NCBI GenBank assembly: GCA_900470445.1
Contig: UCAU01000003.1
Span: forward strand, 1 to 64,000
Length of the DNA stretch: 64,000 nt
Reading direction: 5' to 3'
Origin: Hyphomicrobiales bacterium
GTDB taxonomy: Bacteria; Pseudomonadota; Alphaproteobacteria; Rhizobiales; Devosiaceae
The position numbers and the translations under genes are program-made. Every line of letters starts with the position of its first letter. The first letter of the stretch is position 1. The notes under the pieces are model-generated. The model did not search any database. It had not been told where the DNA came from and saw nothing but the letters and a program-made list of their open reading frames with translations. Below, piece by piece: positions 28,014 to 37,570 of this stretch.

Positions 28014-28421
28014 TTATGCCTCTCCATCCTTGAGCCGGTCCGTATCGCGCCGCTGCTTCTTGGTCGGACGCCCCGCTCCTTCGTCGCGCGGCGCGATGGC
28101 GGCCTCATAGGGCGAACGCTCGGCCTTGGGCAAGCTGGGCGGCGACAGGTCCTCGTAGAGCGTCATTGCCTCGCTGGCCGGTCCCCGTCGCACCCCGGCA
28201 TCGAGGATTTTCCAGACCACGATGCGGCCATGGATCGCCATGGTCAGCACGTCGCCCGCGCCAACCTTGTAATCGCTTTTATCGGTCCGCTCGGAATTGA
28301 CGCGGATGGCGCCGGTCTCGATGACCTTTTGCGCCAGCGTGCGCGATTTGAGGGCGCGCGAGAAAAACAGGAACTTGTCGAGCCGTTCCTTGCGGACGGG
28401 TGTCGGGCTCGTTCCTGTCAA
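28014..28421 (-). CDS. S4 domain RNA-binding protein (HslR-like)
   Basis: A 135-residue protein with an S4 RNA-binding domain at residues 10-70 (RLDKFLFFSRALKSRT, then GAIRVNSERTDKSDYKV). It resembles Hsp15/HslR, which binds 50S subunits carrying stalled nascent chains. The basic C-terminal tail (RPTKKQRRDTDRL) should also bind RNA. It follows the helicase gene by three bases, an arrangement conserved in Rhizobiales. Confidence 0.88.
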   Translation of the reverse strand: MTGTSPTPVRKERLDKFLFFSRALKSRTLAQKVIETGAIRVNSERTDKSDYKVGAGDVLTMAIHGRIVVWKILDAGVRRGPASEAMTLYEDLSPPSLPKAERSPYEAAIAPRDEGAGRPTKKQRRDTDRLKDGEA

Positions 28422-28424
28422 TCG

Positions 28425-31412
28425 CTACTCCGCACTCTTGTTGCGCAAGGCCGCCAGCTTGGCGAAGGGGCTGTCTGGATCGAACTTGGCCTCGCGCTGC
28501 TCGGGCCGCGGCTTGTCGAATTTGGGCCGCTCGTCGCGGGGCCTTTCATTCTTCCGGTTGTCATTGCGCCCGCGCGGCTCGAATTTCGGCTTGGGGTTGA
28601 GATGCTGGGCCTTGCTCAGGTCCTGCACTTCGCCCTCGGGGCGGCGCTTGGCCACTGGCCGCTGCTGCCGGTTCTCGCCCTCGGGACGGCGGCGATGCTC
28701 ATGCCGCTTGGTCTCGGGCCGCTTGCCGCCAGGGAACCAGATTTCATCGAATTCGGGCTCGGCGGGGGTCGCATCTGCAACCACAGCCGGCTCAGATTCG
28801 ACGATGGTCGTCGCCGGAATTTCGGCTTCAAGCGCCACAGGAACCACTTCCGCCTCGGCCGCGACGGCCTCCAGCGGCGCTTCGGCAACAGCATCGACCG
28901 ATACCGGATTCTCCGCCAGCACTTCCCCAAGCGCCGGCGCTTCCGCACTGGCTTCAGCGGCCACGGGCGCCGCGACCTTGGGCGTGCGTTTGACGCGATA
29001 GCCGAGCGAGCTCAGGATCGAGGCGAAATCCTCGCCCGAACACCCCAGCAGCGACGTCATCTCGACCGTCACGCGGAACCCGTTGCCCTCGGCCGCGCCC
29101 ACCGGCACATCGCCCTGATGACGGGTCGGATCGAGCGCAATCAGCGGCCGGATGATATCGGCCAGCCGTTCCAGAATATCGACGCGCACCGCCCGCTTGC
29201 CGGCCACCTTGAAGCCGGCGATCTCATAGAGCCTGGTATCGACCTCGGGATCGACCAAGAAGGAGGTGCGGCCCGAGAGCACGATATGGGGAATGTCGGT
29301 GACGCCCGGCTGGCGAATGCCGCCATGCTTCAGCGCAAACAGAATCAGCGCCAGTTCGCGCGGCGCCGGCTTCAGCGCCAGCGGCAGGAAAATGTGATAG
29401 GCGCCGAACTTGATGCCCAGCTTGCGCATCTTGCCGCGCACATCCTGGTCGAGCGCCTTGACCTCGTCGGCCACCTGCGCCCGCGGCAACAGCCCCAGAT
29501 GCTCATAGAGCTGGAAGGCAATACCCCGCGCAGCGCCCTCGATATCGGCCGGCGCTTCCAGCGCCATGACGCTTTCGAGCACGGTATTGATGTGATGGCG
29601 CAGCCACAGGCTCAACCGGTCCTGCACGCGTTCCAGGTCCACCCCGGTCAGTGTCTCATCGGCAAGAATCAGGATGCGCGGGCGATAGAGCGCATCGCCC
29701 TCGATCAGCTCGGCGACGACATCGCCCTTCCAGCGCAGCTTGCCATCGGTCGCCAGCACGAACTCCTCGTTCGGCGCCCCGGCCAGTCGGTCGGCCCGAT
29801 TGTGAATTTCGGGCGCCACCACGTGATCGGCGGCCGCCCGCAAGCCCTTGGTATCGACGTCCCCGTCATTGCGGGAAAGGGTAAAGCGGAAGCCTTCGAG
29901 TGTGCCGATCAGATGGCCTTCCAGCCGAACTTCGCCACGCTCATTGATCTCGGGAGATGCCATACGTTTGTCTTTCAGGTGGCGAAGCAAGACGCTCGTG
30001 CGCCGGTCGACGAACCGCTGAGTGAGCCTTTCATGCAGGGCATCGCTCAGGCGGTCTTCAATGTCTCGGGTCTTTTCGCGCCAATGTGAAGGGTCTGCAA
30101 GCCAGTTTTTCCGATTGGCGACAAACGTCCAGGTGCGGATTTGCTTGATCCGATTGCTGAGCGTATCGATGTCCCCACTGGCATTGTCGCAAAAGCGAAC
30201 CTGCTCGGCAATCCAGTCCTGGTCGACCGTTCCATTTCGTTTCAAATCCGAGTAAATTCGGGTGACGATTTCCCCGTGATTGGCCGGCGAAATCCCCTGA
30301 TAATCAGGGATTTGGCAGCATTCCCACAACAGCCGAGCCCCGTCCAGACCGCGCGCCAGCTTGCCCGCTTCGTTGCGCGCTACAAATTCGAGCGCCCGCT
30401 GGTCCGTGGCCACCGGAACCCGCGTCAAACTGCGGTTTTCCGGGCTCTGTTCGAGGCTGTCTAGCAGTGCGGGGATGGATGAATAATCTAGCCTATTGTT
30501 GCGCCATTGCAGCACTTTGACGGGTTCGAAATCGTGGGTTTCGAGCGCCACGACCATTTCTTCCTCGAATCCCTCGGTGCCCCCGGTCACCCCGAACGTG
30601 CCATTGCGCGCGTGACGACCCGCCCGGCCGGCAATCTGCCCCAATTCTGCCGCAGTTAAGGGCCGGCTCTGATGCCCATCGAATTTGGTGTCGTCGGCGA
30701 AGGCGACATGGTGGATATCGAGGTTCAGCCCCATGCCGATGGCATCGGTTGCCACCAGGAAATCCACGTCGCCATTCTGATAAAGCTCGACCTGCGCATT
30801 GCGCGTGCGGGGCGACAGCGCCCCCATCACCACCGCAGCCCCGCCCCGCTCGCGCCGGATCAGTTCGGCGATGGCATAGACCTGCCGCGCCGAGAAGGCG
30901 ACGATGGCTGAGCGCGTCGGCTGGCGCGAAATCTTCTTGGACCCTGCATAGGTGAGCTGGGAAAAGCGCGGCCGATCCACGATATCGGCATTGGGCAGGA
31001 GCCTGCGGATCACCGGCGCCATGGTCGCCGCGCCCAGCAACAGGGTTTCCTGGCGGCCCCGCGCATTCAAGATCCGGTCGGTAAATACATGTCCGCGGTC
31101 AAAATCGATCGCCGTCTGGATTTCGTCGATCGCCACGCAATCGACATGGATATCGAGCGGCATGGCCTCGACCGTGCACACCCAATAGCGCGGCCGCGCC
31201 GGCACGATTCGCTCTTCCCCGGTCACCAAGGCCACGGCCTGCTCGCCGACCCGCTCGACCACCCGCGTATAGACCTCGCGCGCCAGCAAACGCAGCGGCA
31301 GCCCGATCATCCCGCTCGGATGGGCCAGCATTCGCTCGATGGCGAAATAGGTCTTGCCGGTATTGGTCGGGCCAAGAATCGCCTTGACCGATTGGTAGGG
31401 TGTAAAAGTCAT
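28425..31412 (-). CDS. SUV3-like DEAD/DEAH-type RNA helicase
   Basis: A protein of about 995 residues. The helicase core comes first, with Walker A GPTNTGKTYFA near residue 14 and the DEIQ box (VAIDEIQTA), followed by a C-terminal helicase domain containing GRAGRHARNG. It is related to mitochondrial SUV3 and alphaproteobacterial MgpS-type helicases. The last 250 residues are low complexity, Ala/Glu-rich then Arg/Lys/Pro-rich, and likely bind RNA. The start is the ATG before TFTPYQ; a TTG three codons upstream is possible. It heads the S4-GNAT unit. Confidence 0.9.
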   Translation of the reverse strand: MTFTPYQSVKAILGPTNTGKTYFAIERMLAHPSGMIGLPLRLLAREVYTRVVERVGEQAVALVTGEERIVPARPRYWVCTVEAMPLDIHVDCVAIDEIQTAIDFDRGHVFTDRILNARGRQETLLLGAATMAPVIRRLLPNADIVDRPRFSQLTYAGSKKISRQPTRSAIVAFSARQVYAIAELIRRERGGAAVVMGALSPRTRNAQVELYQNGDVDFLVATDAIGMGLNLDIHHVAFADDTKFDGHQSRPLTAAELGQIAGRAGRHARNGTFGVTGGTEGFEEEMVVALETHDFEPVKVLQWRNNRLDYSSIPALLDSLEQSPENRSLTRVPVATDQRALEFVARNEAGKLARGLDGARLLWECCQIPDYQGISPANHGEIVTRIYSDLKRNGTVDQDWIAEQVRFCDNASGDIDTLSNRIKQIRTWTFVANRKNWLADPSHWREKTRDIEDRLSDALHERLTQRFVDRRTSVLLRHLKDKRMASPEINERGEVRLEGHLIGTLEGFRFTLSRNDGDVDTKGLRAAADHVVAPEIHNRADRLAGAPNEEFVLATDGKLRWKGDVVAELIEGDALYRPRILILADETLTGVDLERVQDRLSLWLRHHINTVLESVMALEAPADIEGAARGIAFQLYEHLGLLPRAQVADEVKALDQDVRGKMRKLGIKFGAYHIFLPLALKPAPRELALILFALKHGGIRQPGVTDIPHIVLSGRTSFLVDPEVDTRLYEIAGFKVAGKRAVRVDILERLADIIRPLIALDPTRHQGDVPVGAAEGNGFRVTVEMTSLLGCSGEDFASILSSLGYRVKRTPKVAAPVAAEASAEAPALGEVLAENPVSVDAVAEAPLEAVAAEAEVVPVALEAEIPATTIVESEPAVVADATPAEPEFDEIWFPGGKRPETKRHEHRRRPEGENRQQRPVAKRRPEGEVQDLSKAQHLNPKPKFEPRGRNDNRKNERPRDERPKFDKPRPEQREAKFDPDSPFAKLAALRNKSAE

Positions 31413-31509
31413 CGCCGCCAATGTAGGGGCAGTTCTGTCCGGTTACGAGCCCCCAGCGGGCTGTCCCACAAATGCACACTCAATGCGACGGAAATGTCAT
31501 CTGGCTTAA

Positions 31510-31735
31510 GGGCGGGAACACCCGGGGAACGAAACAGAACCGAATCGGCGCGACTCACTGAATCCCGTTTTGTTCTCCACCACTGGTAGTAGGTCGCGGC
31601 ACCCCGCCCCACCAGACGCGAATGCGGCAACCAGGGTTTGGCCGCCAACGGAACTTTCCCGTTCAACTCCGCTACCAAACCATGAAAATCCGCGATTTTT
31701 CGCGATCCATGAAGCAAAGGTAAATCGCGTGGGTT
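31510..31735. repeat. Diverged direct repeat, copy 1
   Basis: Shares TTTGTTCTCCACCAC (31569) and CCCGTTCAACTCC (31658), plus partial matches to ACCAAA.CATGAA and ATCGC, with the copy at 32053. Both exact blocks are offset by 543-544 bases, so they align as one unit. Confidence 0.6.
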
Positions 31736-31875
31736 CTCAGTTTTTTGCCCCGTAGAGATTTCGCCGCCCCATCTCTGCGGGTCTCAGCGGCAAGATTGAG
31801 GATATTCCCCATTGACCGTCCCATCCAGGGACAGAGGCGGTCCTCCCCGTCCACAATGCCATTCCCAGCCACCGT

Positions 31876-31972
31876 GTCATTCCGGCGCAGGCCGGAATCC
31901 ATGTCCGTGGCCATCCGCATACATCCAGCGCCGGGATGGTCTTCAGCATGGATTCCGGCCTGCCGGAATGAC
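31876..31972. repeat. Composite palindromic element, copy 2
   Basis: Arms at 31876-31903 (GTCATTCCGGCGCAGGCCGG start) and 31947-31972 are inverse of each other. The spacer contains CATCCAGC and GATGGTCTTCAG, matching the spacer of the 17145 element. One arm has lost two central bases. Confidence 0.85.
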
Positions 31973-32052
31973 GCCGTGGCTGGCTTGGTCACTCGGGCAT
32001 CCTCCCGTCCCGAAACGGCACAATTCCGCGCCATCACCCCCGTCCCCGTTCA

Positions 32053-32280
32053 CCTCTGAACCAAACCCGGAACGAACAGGGAAGAAACGGCAGAGAATCA
32101 ACCAATGCGGCTTTGTTCTCCACCACATCTGGTGGCCCACCACATCGCTCGTCCACTAGCCGGCGACGCCAGCGCCAAAAACCTACCCGCTCCCCGCCAA
32201 ACCCGTTCAACTCCATCACCAAAGCATGAAGATTGCTCGTTTTCGGCCAGGTCTGAACGAAACGCTAATCGCAAAAAAGC
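32053..32280. repeat. Diverged direct repeat, copy 2
   Basis: The partner of 31510-31735: TTTGTTCTCCACCAC at 32112 and CCCGTTCAACTCC at 32202, in the same order and spacing. Confidence 0.6.
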
Positions 32281-32383
32281 ACGAGGGCCGCACTGACTTA
32301 ACAGCGCAGCCCCCAAAAATGCCCGGTGTCGGGCCGCGATCTTGGCAAAAAACCCGTTGACCGTATCGAAACGGGACGAAGCG

Positions 32384-33160
32384 TCAGGGTTTCATACTGG
32401 TCAGCACCATGGAGAGATCCCCCATATTGGTGCCCAGCAGCACCCGATAGGGCACGAAATAGCCCGTCTGGCCCAGCGGCGCATACCACATCAGGATACG
32501 GCTCTTGTCGGCCAGGTAATTGGTGATTTCGGACTCGGTGAAATGCCCCGAGATCGGCTGGTAATCGAGGCTGCAGACCACGACCGGCCCCTGATAGCCC
32601 GTGCGTGGCGAGGTGGCTTCATCTTCGCCGGCATAGCTCATGGCGATGTTGAAGCGCTCGACCCCGGTAAAGATATTGAGCTTGCGCTGGCACAGCCCCT
32701 TGTCGAGCGTTCCGCCCTTGACCACAAAGGCCGAGAGGAAATCGCCGACGCCCGTCAGATGCCGGCGTTCCAGCGGTACCCGGTCATAGGTATCGGTGAT
32801 CGGCGGCTCGACCTTGAAGGCGCTGACCTCGCCGCCGGCAAAGGTCACATCCACGCTAAAGGCTTCGCCATTGGCCCGGGTCTTGAGATTAAAGCTTTGC
32901 GACACCAGCCCATTGGCCGAACTGCCCGAGGCATGGGCGCTGGCCGTGCCGCTGGCCACCACGGCGCCCATCCCCGCTACATTGGCCGTGAGATCAAGGG
33001 CATAGCGCGAGCCGGTGTCGCTGAGCTCGACATCCATCATGGCGATATTGATGCCGCCCAGGGTCAGCACATAGCTGGCGCGGGCATCCACCTGTTGGGC
33101 AAGAGCGGGCGTCGCGGCCATAAGGGCCATTGCGGCGAAAGCGGAACGGAAATAGGTCAC
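32384..33160 (-). CDS. DUF3108 domain-containing periplasmic protein
   Basis: A 258-residue protein with a signal peptide (cleavage near PALAQ, residue 22) and a DUF3108 domain across most of the mature part (YVLTLGGINIAMMDVEL through FLSAFVVKGG). The family is predicted to form a beta-rich periplasmic fold; no activity is established. It lies divergent from rpmB with about 245 bases between starts, as is common in Rhizobiales. Confidence 0.87.
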   Translation of the reverse strand: MTYFRSAFAAMALMAATPALAQQVDARASYVLTLGGINIAMMDVELSDTGSRYALDLTANVAGMGAVVASGTASAHASGSSANGLVSQSFNLKTRANGEAFSVDVTFAGGEVSAFKVEPPITDTYDRVPLERRHLTGVGDFLSAFVVKGGTLDKGLCQRKLNIFTGVERFNIAMSYAGEDEATSPRTGYQGPVVVCSLDYQPISGHFTESEITNYLADKSRILMWYAPLGQTGYFVPYRVLLGTNMGDLSMVLTSMKP

Positions 33161-33293
33161 GGGCGCGTCGTCTCAACACTTTGGGGGCGAGCAGGCAGGC
33201 CCGGACGCCGCAGCGAATCACTATTAATGATGAAATTGCCGTGCCCTTGTGGCCCATGCAAGGCAATCACGGGCGTTTGCGGGCGCTGTCTTC

Positions 33294-33320
33294 TTGACGC
33301 GCCCCCCCCTTTTCTCTAAA
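33294..33320 (+). promoter_or_regulatory. Possible rpmB promoter
   Basis: TTGACG and TCTAAA are separated by 15 bases, most of it a run of C followed by T. The site lies about 90 bases before rpmB. The spacing is slightly short, so it is only a candidate housekeeping promoter. Confidence 0.4.
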
Positions 33321-33406
33321 GAGCGGCCAAGATTTCACAACAATCGAGGCCCGTCGCGGTATTGAGCCGCCACGTAGGACCTTTACACAAATTAGGATAT
33401 CTCCAA

Positions 33407-33694
33407 ATGGCACGTCGCTGTGAACTGACTGGCAAGGGCGTAATGACCGGGAACAACGTGTCCCACGCGCTCAACCGCACCCGCCGCCGCTTTCTCCCCA
33501 ACCTGCTCAACGTGACGTTGATTTCGGACGCGCTGAACCGTCCGGTCAAGCTGCGCATCTCGGCTGCGGCCCTGCGCACCGTCGAGCACCGCGGTGGCCT
33601 CGACGCCTTCCTGCTCAAGCAGGACGACGCGACCCTGTCGACCCTGGCCCAGGGCATCAAAAAGGAAGTCCGCGCCGCTCTCGCTGCTGCCTAA
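33407..33694 (+). CDS. rpmB: 50S ribosomal protein L28
   Basis: A 95-residue ribosomal protein of the large subunit, with the family start [11 protein letters not shown] and [15 protein letters not shown]. It has the longer alphaproteobacterial form. It is a single gene with a strong terminator, not adjacent to rpmG. The ATG at 33407 is preceded by TTAGGA; an upstream in-frame start would add residues foreign to the family. Confidence 0.96.
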   Translation: MARRCELTGKGVMTGNNVSHALNRTRRRFLPNLLNVTLISDALNRPVKLRISAAALRTVEHRGGLDAFLLKQDDATLSTLAQGIKKEVRAALAAA

Positions 33695-33721
33695 GCGAAA
33701 CGGTCGGCCTATAAGAATTAG

Positions 33722-33750
33722 CCGCGTGGATGACGTGTCCACGCGGTTTT
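33722..33750 (+). terminator. Terminator of rpmB
   Basis: A perfect 9-bp stem CCGCGTGGA/TCCACGCGG with a seven-base loop is followed by TTTTGTTTT. Confidence 0.85.
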
Positions 33751-33827
33751 GTTTTGCGCTATGATGGCCAAGACGAACATCCGCGCCGGTCTGCTGCCGG
33801 GCCGCGGTTACATTGAGGTGCATTCTG

Positions 33828-34514
33828 ATGCTTGCTCGTTTCCTGGCGGCCGTTGCCGCCATGGTCGTGGTCGTCGCCGCGTCCAATATTCTGGTGCTGT
33901 TTCCGCTGCAGGTCCAGCTTGGCTCGGTCAATCTGGCCGATCTGTTGACCTGGGGCGCCTTCACCTTCCCCTTTGCCTTCCTCGTTACCGACCTCACCAA
34001 CCGCTATGACGGCCCGCGCAATGCACGGCTCGTCGTTCTGGTCGGCTTCCTGGTCGGCCTAGGGCTCTCATTCTATCTCAGCTATCATCCGCTGCCCTGG
34101 AATGCCGAAGGCGGCCCCGCCACCACCCAGCGCATTGCCCTGGCCTCCGCTGCGGCTTTCCTCACCGGCCAATTGCTCGATATCGCTGTCTTCTCGCGCC
34201 TGCGCGCTGCCAAAGCCTGGTTCCTGCCCCCGCTGGCCGGCTCGCTGTTCGGCTCGATGATCGATACAGCGATCTTCTTCACGGTCGCCTTCGCGCCCGC
34301 ACTCGTCGGCATCGACCTGCTGTTCGGCCTCGAAGATGGCTCGCTGGCCTTCCCCGCCCCCTGGCTGGGCGTCGGCCCCGAAGTCCCGCTCTGGATCTCC
34401 CTGGCCTCCGGCGATTTCCTGGTAAAATTCCTCGCCGCCCTGCTGCTATTGGCCCCCTACCGGGCCCTGATGGGCCGGATCATGCCCCTCCCGCCGCTGG
34501 GCGCGCGGGCCTGA
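33828..34514 (+). CDS. yhhQ: Queuosine precursor transporter, YhhQ/VUT family
   Basis: A 228-residue inner-membrane protein with about six hydrophobic segments. The family motif FAFLVTDLTNRYDGPR is near residue 48, and helix 4 has GQLLDIAVFSRLR. YhhQ-type proteins import preQ0/preQ1 for tRNA queuosine synthesis. I preferred the ATG at 33828, which has GAGGTG upstream, over a TTG five codons earlier. No other queuosine gene is nearby. Confidence 0.88.
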   Translation: MLARFLAAVAAMVVVVAASNILVLFPLQVQLGSVNLADLLTWGAFTFPFAFLVTDLTNRYDGPRNARLVVLVGFLVGLGLSFYLSYHPLPWNAEGGPATTQRIALASAAAFLTGQLLDIAVFSRLRAAKAWFLPPLAGSLFGSMIDTAIFFTVAFAPALVGIDLLFGLEDGSLAFPAPWLGVGPEVPLWISLASGDFLVKFLAALLLLAPYRALMGRIMPLPPLGARA

Positions 34515-34532
34515 CGACTATACCTGATCTGG

Positions 34533-34682
34533 TGGAGGGCACTGAGGTGCCGAGACGGCGGTCAGGCCGAGCCGAAAGGCGTAGCTTTCGAGAACCGGAG
34601 CGGAGCGTACATCGGTACGTGAGCACCGGAAGCGCAGAAAGCTGCGGCTTGCAGGCCGGCATCACCGCTGTATCGGCGCCTC
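34533..34682 (-). repeat. GTAC-centred hairpin repeat, copy B
   Basis: The core (GAGAACCGGAGCGGAGC, GTACATCGGTAC, GAGCACCGGAAGCGC) matches copies A and C except for two loop bases. The inner arm GTAGCTTTC pairs with GAAAGCTGC, a sequence different from the other copies. The outer arm CCGAGACGGCGGT pairs with the ACCGC and TCGG blocks that fall inside the last codons of the phytase-like gene. It lies between convergent genes. Confidence 0.8.
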
Positions 34683-35669
34683 AGGCAGGCCAAATTCCAG
34701 CAACAAGCTCCGCTGCCAATCATTGAAATTATTGTCCGAGCCAATAACGATCCGCGTTTCCCCATCTTTCGCCGTATAAACCGCCATCGACTCCATATTG
34801 TCGACCTCCCCGCCGCCGGCCGACAGCAGCACTTCGCCCGCCATCACATTGCCGGCTCGCACCTCGGCGGCCGGCACGCGGCGCAAGGCCATGGAAAAAC
34901 TCAGGAACGACACGCCGCGCTCCAGCACCAGCAGGTCCCCATTGGGCAGGAAAGCGCATTCGGTAGGGTCGGTCGCCGCGCTCGAACGATAGCTCACCGG
35001 CCCCTTGTCACTCTGCCCCAACAGCCACCCGCGGTGATTGCCGTCCGCATCGAAGGCCCCCTCGGCGAGCAACAGCGTCGAACCGGCAATCGGGGAGCCG
35101 GCCGGCGCCACGCACACCGATTCCACTGTTCTATTGGTGCGCAACTCGCTGAGCCAATCAGGGATCGGCACCTCGCGCGCGGCGCCACCCGGCACGCCAT
35201 TGCTGAGCGCAAAATCGGCCACCCGGGTCAAATTCTCGAATCCCACCCGCACCGCCACCGGTAGCCCTTCGCGATAAACGGTATCCACTGACTCGGCATC
35301 CCGTGCATATTGCCGGGGCAGCAAATCACCCTTGGAATTGCGCATGGGCTCGATACTGACACCGATAAAGCCGAACAGCCGGTTCGCGTCATCATAGGCC
35401 AATTGCCCGGAGACGAAATTGCCGCGATCGCTGACAAACACCGCACGGTGATCCGCCCCGGTGAAAGTCAGCCCCGACAGGCCCCCGAAAGTATCCTCCT
35501 GGCTGACCATGGCGATACCGCCACGCCAGATCAGCTTGTCCACGGGCTGGTCGAGCGCGCTATCCTTGAAACGGGTGATCTGGACGGCGCTGACGGTTAC
35601 CTCGGCGGCTGCGGCGGGCTGTATGCCCGCCAGCAGCGCCATGATCCCGGCAGCAGCGAGCAATCTCAT
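34662..35669 (-). CDS. Phytase-like esterase family secreted protein
   Basis: A 335-residue protein with a signal peptide (cleavage near AAAAE, residue 22). The fold pattern is that of the esterase-like phytase beta-propeller family: [25 protein letters not shown] near residue 60, [15 protein letters not shown] near residue 245 and DNMESMAVY near residue 295. The substrate is unknown; a phosphoester is likely. Its start overlaps the cobT stop by four bases, so the two are translationally linked. Confidence 0.82.
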   Translation of the reverse strand: MRLLAAAGIMALLAGIQPAAAAEVTVSAVQITRFKDSALDQPVDKLIWRGGIAMVSQEDTFGGLSGLTFTGADHRAVFVSDRGNFVSGQLAYDDANRLFGFIGVSIEPMRNSKGDLLPRQYARDAESVDTVYREGLPVAVRVGFENLTRVADFALSNGVPGGAAREVPIPDWLSELRTNRTVESVCVAPAGSPIAGSTLLLAEGAFDADGNHRGWLLGQSDKGPVSYRSSAATDPTECAFLPNGDLLVLERGVSFLSFSMALRRVPAAEVRAGNVMAGEVLLSAGGGEVDNMESMAVYTAKDGETRIVIGSDNNFNDWQRSLLLEFGLPEAPIQR

Positions 35670-37555
35670 CCGCGGCCGCGCCGGCGCGATTGAGCCGGAG
35701 GCTCTTCATCGAACAGCGCCGCCAATTCATCCGTCAGCGCCCCGGCCAGCTCTTCGGCATCGAGCAGCGTCACCGCCCGGCGGTAATAGCGGGTCACGTC
35801 ATGCCCGATACCCACGGCCACCAGTTGGATGGGTGAGCGCGTTTCGATATCCTCGATCACCTGCCGCAGATGGGCTTCCAGATAATTGCCGGCATTGACG
35901 CTCTGGGTTGAGTCATCGACCGGCGCGCCATCGGAAATCACCATCAGGATGCGGCGGGCTTCCGGCCGCGCCATCAGCCGCTTGCGCGCCCATTCGAGCG
36001 CCTCGCCATCGATGTTTTCCTTGAGCAGCCCCTCGCGCATCATCAGGCCGAGATTCCGCCGCGCATGCCGCCACGGCTCGTCCGCTGCCTTGTAGATGAT
36101 GTGGCGCACGTCGTTGACACGCCCCGGATTGGCCGGCCGATTGGCCTCAAGCCACGCCTCGCGGCTCTTGCCGCCCTTCCAGGCGCGGGTGGTAAAGCCC
36201 AGGATCTCGACCTTGACGCCGCAGCGCTCCAGGGTGCGGGCAAGAATATCGCCACAGATCGCCGCAATAGTGATCGGCCGCCCGCGCATCGAGCCCGAAT
36301 TGTCGATCAGGAGCGTCACGATCGTGTCGCGGAAATCGGTGTCATTCTCGACCTTGAAGCTGAGCGCCTGCATCGGATCGGTCACCACGCGGGTCAACCG
36401 CGCCGTGTCCAGCAGCCCCTCTTCGAGGTCGAACTGCCAGCTGCGATTCTGCTTGGCCATCAACCGCCGCTGCAGCTTATTGGCCAGGCGCGCCACCGCA
36501 CCCGCCAGGTTTTCCAGCTGCTTGTCGAGCAGCGCCCGCAATTGATCCAGTTCGTCCGGCGGGCACAATTCGGCCGCCTTGACGATCTCGTCGAACTTGG
36601 TGGTGAACACCTTGTACTGGAACTGGTTGGACAGGCGCTCCCCACCATCCTTGGCAGGCGGGGGCATGGGCGCGTCTTCGCCGGCTTCGGCGGCCGCGTC
36701 CTCATCGGTATCGGCCATGTCCGATTCCATGCCTTCGACGTCGCCGGTTTCTTCCGACTCGCCGGCCTGCTGGTCCTGATCGGCATCCGAGCTTTCGTTT
36801 TCGCCCTCGCCCTGCTCCGGCGCCTTGTCCGAGCTGTCCCCGGCATCGGGCTCCTGATTGTCGTCGCTCTCCTCATCGGAGGCATCCGGATCATCCAGCT
36901 CGCTTTCGGGCACCAGGTTGAGGTCACGCAGCAGCGCCTTGGCGGCCTTGGAAAACTCGTCCTGGTTCTCGTAGCGCGTCAACAGATCCTCGAGCGACTT
37001 GCCGCCCTTGTCCTCGATTTCCTTGCGCCACAGATCGACCAGCGCATGCCCCGAAGGCGGCACCGGCACGCCGGCCAGCTTCTCGCGCAGCAACAGGCCA
37101 AGCGCCTCGGCAATGGGCGCATCGCCCTTGTCATCGACCTCGGCAAAATTGGCGCGGAACAACCGGTCTTCCAGCATTTCCCCGATATTGCCGACCATGC
37201 CCGGCATGCGCACGCAGCCCAAAGCCTCGACGCGCGCCTGTTCCAGCGCATCGAATGCCGCCCGCGCCATGGGGTCCACGGGGCTACGCTTACGATGGGT
37301 TTCCGGATCATGGCTGGCCAGCCGCATCGCCATGGCATCGCCCTGCCCGCGGGCAATGGCCACGTCGCGGCGGGTCGGCAGGCGCGGCAGATTGGCGAGA
37401 CGCGCCTTGTCCGAGGTCAGCAGCGGCCGGTCGGAGGTGAAGGTCACTTCCAGATCCGCCTTGCCGCCAATGGCTCGCACGGTCGCACCCATGGCCGATT
37501 TGAAGACCTGGGTCTGGTCGGGTCTATTGGCTTTGCTGCGAGGAGGCTGTGCCAT
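35666..37555 (-). CDS. cobT: Cobaltochelatase subunit CobT
   Basis: A 629-residue partner of CobS and CobN in ATP-dependent cobalt insertion into hydrogenobyrinic acid diamide (aerobic cobalamin route). A very acidic middle (about residues 210-310, Asp/Glu/Ser-rich) separates the N-terminal domain from a C-terminal von Willebrand A domain with the metal site DNSGSMRG near residue 418. CobN is not in this window. The methyltransferase gene next to it splits the usual cobS-cobT pair. Confidence 0.93.
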   Translation of the reverse strand: MAQPPRSKANRPDQTQVFKSAMGATVRAIGGKADLEVTFTSDRPLLTSDKARLANLPRLPTRRDVAIARGQGDAMAMRLASHDPETHRKRSPVDPMARAAFDALEQARVEALGCVRMPGMVGNIGEMLEDRLFRANFAEVDDKGDAPIAEALGLLLREKLAGVPVPPSGHALVDLWRKEIEDKGGKSLEDLLTRYENQDEFSKAAKALLRDLNLVPESELDDPDASDEESDDNQEPDAGDSSDKAPEQGEGENESSDADQDQQAGESEETGDVEGMESDMADTDEDAAAEAGEDAPMPPPAKDGGERLSNQFQYKVFTTKFDEIVKAAELCPPDELDQLRALLDKQLENLAGAVARLANKLQRRLMAKQNRSWQFDLEEGLLDTARLTRVVTDPMQALSFKVENDTDFRDTIVTLLIDNSGSMRGRPITIAAICGDILARTLERCGVKVEILGFTTRAWKGGKSREAWLEANRPANPGRVNDVRHIIYKAADEPWRHARRNLGLMMREGLLKENIDGEALEWARKRLMARPEARRILMVISDGAPVDDSTQSVNAGNYLEAHLRQVIEDIETRSPIQLVAVGIGHDVTRYYRRAVTLLDAEELAGALTDELAALFDEEPPAQSRRRGRG

Positions 37556-37570
37556 GAGGTTCGGTCCGGC

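Larger units (their letters stand above)
31413..32383. other. Intergenic region, helicase to DUF3108 gene
   Basis: About 970 bases without a recognisable gene. It holds two diverged copies of a roughly 220-base direct repeat and, between them, a composite palindrome (all listed separately). The helicase promoter should lie here on the minus strand. Short frames on both strands lack domain or ribosome-site support. Confidence 0.65.

Noticed and set aside
27990-30089. Long plus-strand frame opposite the helicase gene
   Set aside because: An antisense shadow with no ribosome site or domain.
31510-31540. Possible LexA box GAAC-N6-GAAC
   Set aside because: The alphaproteobacterial LexA site has seven bases between the GAAC blocks; here there are six.
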